DNA from: Desulfuromonadaceae bacterium
GTDB taxonomy: Bacteria > Desulfobacterota > Desulfuromonadia > Desulfuromonadales > SZUA-401
NCBI GenBank assembly: GCA_003246035.1
Contig: QKBP01000112.1
Location: forward strand, 1-26,059
DNA: 26,059 bases
Direction of reading: 5' to 3'
How positions within the stretch are numbered: position 1 is the first letter of the stretch; each line of letters starts with the position of its first letter. The notes below the pieces were generated by a model. That model saw only the letters and a program-made list of their open reading frames with translations. It was not told where the DNA came from and did not search any database. Below are positions 24,931 through 26,059 of the stretch, one piece after another. The position numbers and the translations under genes were made by a program.

Positions 24931-26059
24931 ATTCGAGAGTGTGTAGGTAGTTGAAGGGCAGGGTTCCGGGAATCTCCTGATCCTGGCGGAGCGCCTCCAG
25001 CACCTGCTTGCCGCGCGGCGAAAACGGTCCCAGATGGCTGAGGTCGAAGGTCAGGGTCGTGGCGCCCAGGCTCTGTAGCTCGAGCAAATGACCGCTCAGC
25101 GAGAAATCGCTCTCCGAGGAGAGGACGGTGAGGTTGTGTCGACGTTCAACCCGGTAGCTGTCGCCCCGGTCCGACACGAGCTGGGCGCGGGACGGGAGGG
25201 AGCGAATCTCGATCCGCGAGGTGATCAACGGAACCGGGGCATAGGCCGTGGTCCCCAGGGGGAGGCCGGTGTGCTGAGAGAACAGCGCGCTGAGATTGTC
25301 CCGGTCATCCTCGAGATAGGTCTCGGCACGCATGGCACCGAGTTCCTGCCAGGCCCTAGCGGCCTCGCTGTTGAGGGTGAAGAGCCGCCAGCTGCATTCG
25401 AGCTCGGCATCGGGGAACTTGGCGAACAGGGTGAAGTGACCGAGGTTGTTGAGACGAAAACGCTTCATCCCCTTGTGGAGGACGGCCTGGATCAGGTGCG
25501 CGGCGTCCTTTTCGCGCTCCCCAAGAAGAATCATCGGCACGTCCCAGATCACCCGCTCCCGATGGCGGGTCGAGCTGTGACGCGAGCCCAGATAGCCTTC
25601 CACGGTAGAGGCTTGCAGAGGGAGGATGACGTCATCGATAAAATCGTCACCGAGCACGTGGACATCCCGTCCGTCCCTAAGTACGCAGCGGCGCTTTAGG
25701 GCTCCGTGCTGCTGTGTCGTCGGCGACGGAGCGAGACTCTCGAGGGCGCTCTGCAGGTGCTCGTGCTGCTGCTGGTCGCGCCACTGACCGAGCACCTTCC
25801 CGAGTTGAGAAAAAAGTTCCCGCCGGACTTGCTTGAGACGGCTGGGTGGGATGACCACGGCCGGAAGGGGGGCGCAGGTGAACGTGCGGAGTACCAGAGG
25901 GACGTCCCCGCTGCGTGAAAAGACGTCGCGGAGAACCGACGCGTCCAGCGGCGCTTGCTCGGCCGGGTAGGTGGTGACGGGAAAAGAAAACGCATGCTGC
26001 TGTCCGGCACAGTCGGCCTGAAGCTGTAGGGTTTCCCCCTGCAGGGTGACGTGCAGGTC
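24929..26059 (-). CDS. U32 family peptidase, C-terminal part (5' end outside window)
   Basis: The frame is open from the right edge of the window to the TAA at 24929-24931, about 376 residues; the GTG at 25858 that looks like a start is internal, since another 67 codons upstream are free of stops. The visible part corresponds to the DUF3656/collagenase-like region and C-terminal domain of large U32 peptidases: a segment like PLVLRTFTC near the edge, VVIPPSRLKQVRREL, a long middle with FRLNNLGHFTLFAKFP, and a final FDLSHLGPFSPRGKQVLEAL. The catalytic N-terminal domain lies outside the window, so activity cannot be judged. U32 family members act in protein or collagen degradation or in tRNA and quinone modification; this large form is the peptidase type by its accessory domain. 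Confidence 0.85.
   Translation of the reverse strand, partial: DLHVTLQGETLQLQADCAGQQHAFSFPVTTYPAEQAPLDASVLRDVFSRSGDVPLVLRTFTCAPLPAVVIPPSRLKQVRRELFSQLGKVLGQWRDQQQHEHLQSALESLAPSPTTQQHGALKRRCVLRDGRDVHVLGDDFIDDVILPLQASTVEGYLGSRHSSTRHRERVIWDVPMILLGEREKDAAHLIQAVLHKGMKRFRLNNLGHFTLFAKFPDAELECSWRLFTLNSEAARAWQELGAMRAETYLEDDRDNLSALFSQHTGLPLGTTAYAPVPLITSRIEIRSLPSRAQLVSDRGDSYRVERRHNLTVLSSESDFSLSGHLLELQSLGATTLTFDLSHLGPFSPRGKQVLEALRQDQEIPGTLPFNYLHTLE

Overview
The window is about 26 kb of GC-rich bacterial chromosome, densely coding and with no tRNA, rRNA, CRISPR array or mobile element that I can see. The gene content (a CheC/CheD-type chemotaxis operon, YajQ and PilZ cyclic-di-GMP effectors, an IscA/HesB-like selenoprotein, ApbE with a NusG-II protein, a Gx-transporter protein) suggests a delta-proteobacterial anaerobe of the Desulfuromonadales/Geobacter type. 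That placement is an inference from gene content and protein style; no marker gene proves it.

Layout. (1) 1-10060, plus strand: the 3' part of lon, then thiL, a seven-gene chemotaxis operon (cheR, mcp, cheW, cheY, cheA, cheC, cheD) and a LolA-like periplasmic protein, closed by a strong terminator at 10087-10128. Genes overlap or are separated by at most about 30 bases, so this is probably one transcription unit from thiL or earlier. (2) 10178-14437, plus: yajQ, rimO, apbE, a NusG domain II protein, a Gx-transporter family membrane protein and a small OmpA-like lipoprotein, mostly overlapping. (3) 14392-15267, minus: hslO (Hsp33), overlapping the lipoprotein gene tail to tail. (4) 15361-19835, plus: a sugar nucleotidyltransferase, a DUF445 membrane protein, an AI-2E-family permease and a degenerate receiver-PilZ protein, closed by a 17-bp-stem terminator. 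(5) 19899-22124, minus: a Cache-type chemoreceptor with a CheR/CheB-docking tail, preceded by a structured leader, two minus-strand terminators and a 77-residue unknown protein. (6) 22244-24878, plus: a secreted DegP-like serine protease, a coupled FHA-domain polytopic membrane protein, and a HesB-like selenoprotein with its own strong promoter and terminator. (7) 24929 to the right edge, minus: the C-terminal part of a U32 peptidase.

How they work together. The che operon encodes a nearly complete signalling pathway: receptor, coupling protein, kinase, response regulator, methyltransferase, CheC phosphatase and CheD deamidase. It has no cheB and no flagellar or pilus genes beside it, and its receptor has essentially no extracytoplasmic sensor domain. 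The second receptor, 10 kb away, carries a classical Cache sensor and a C-terminal docking pentapeptide. Two candidate cyclic-di-GMP effectors (YajQ and the pseudo-receiver-PilZ protein) sit in neighbouring operons. The item a standard gene caller would most likely lose is the selenoprotein at 24597-24878, because its in-frame TGA splits the reading frame.
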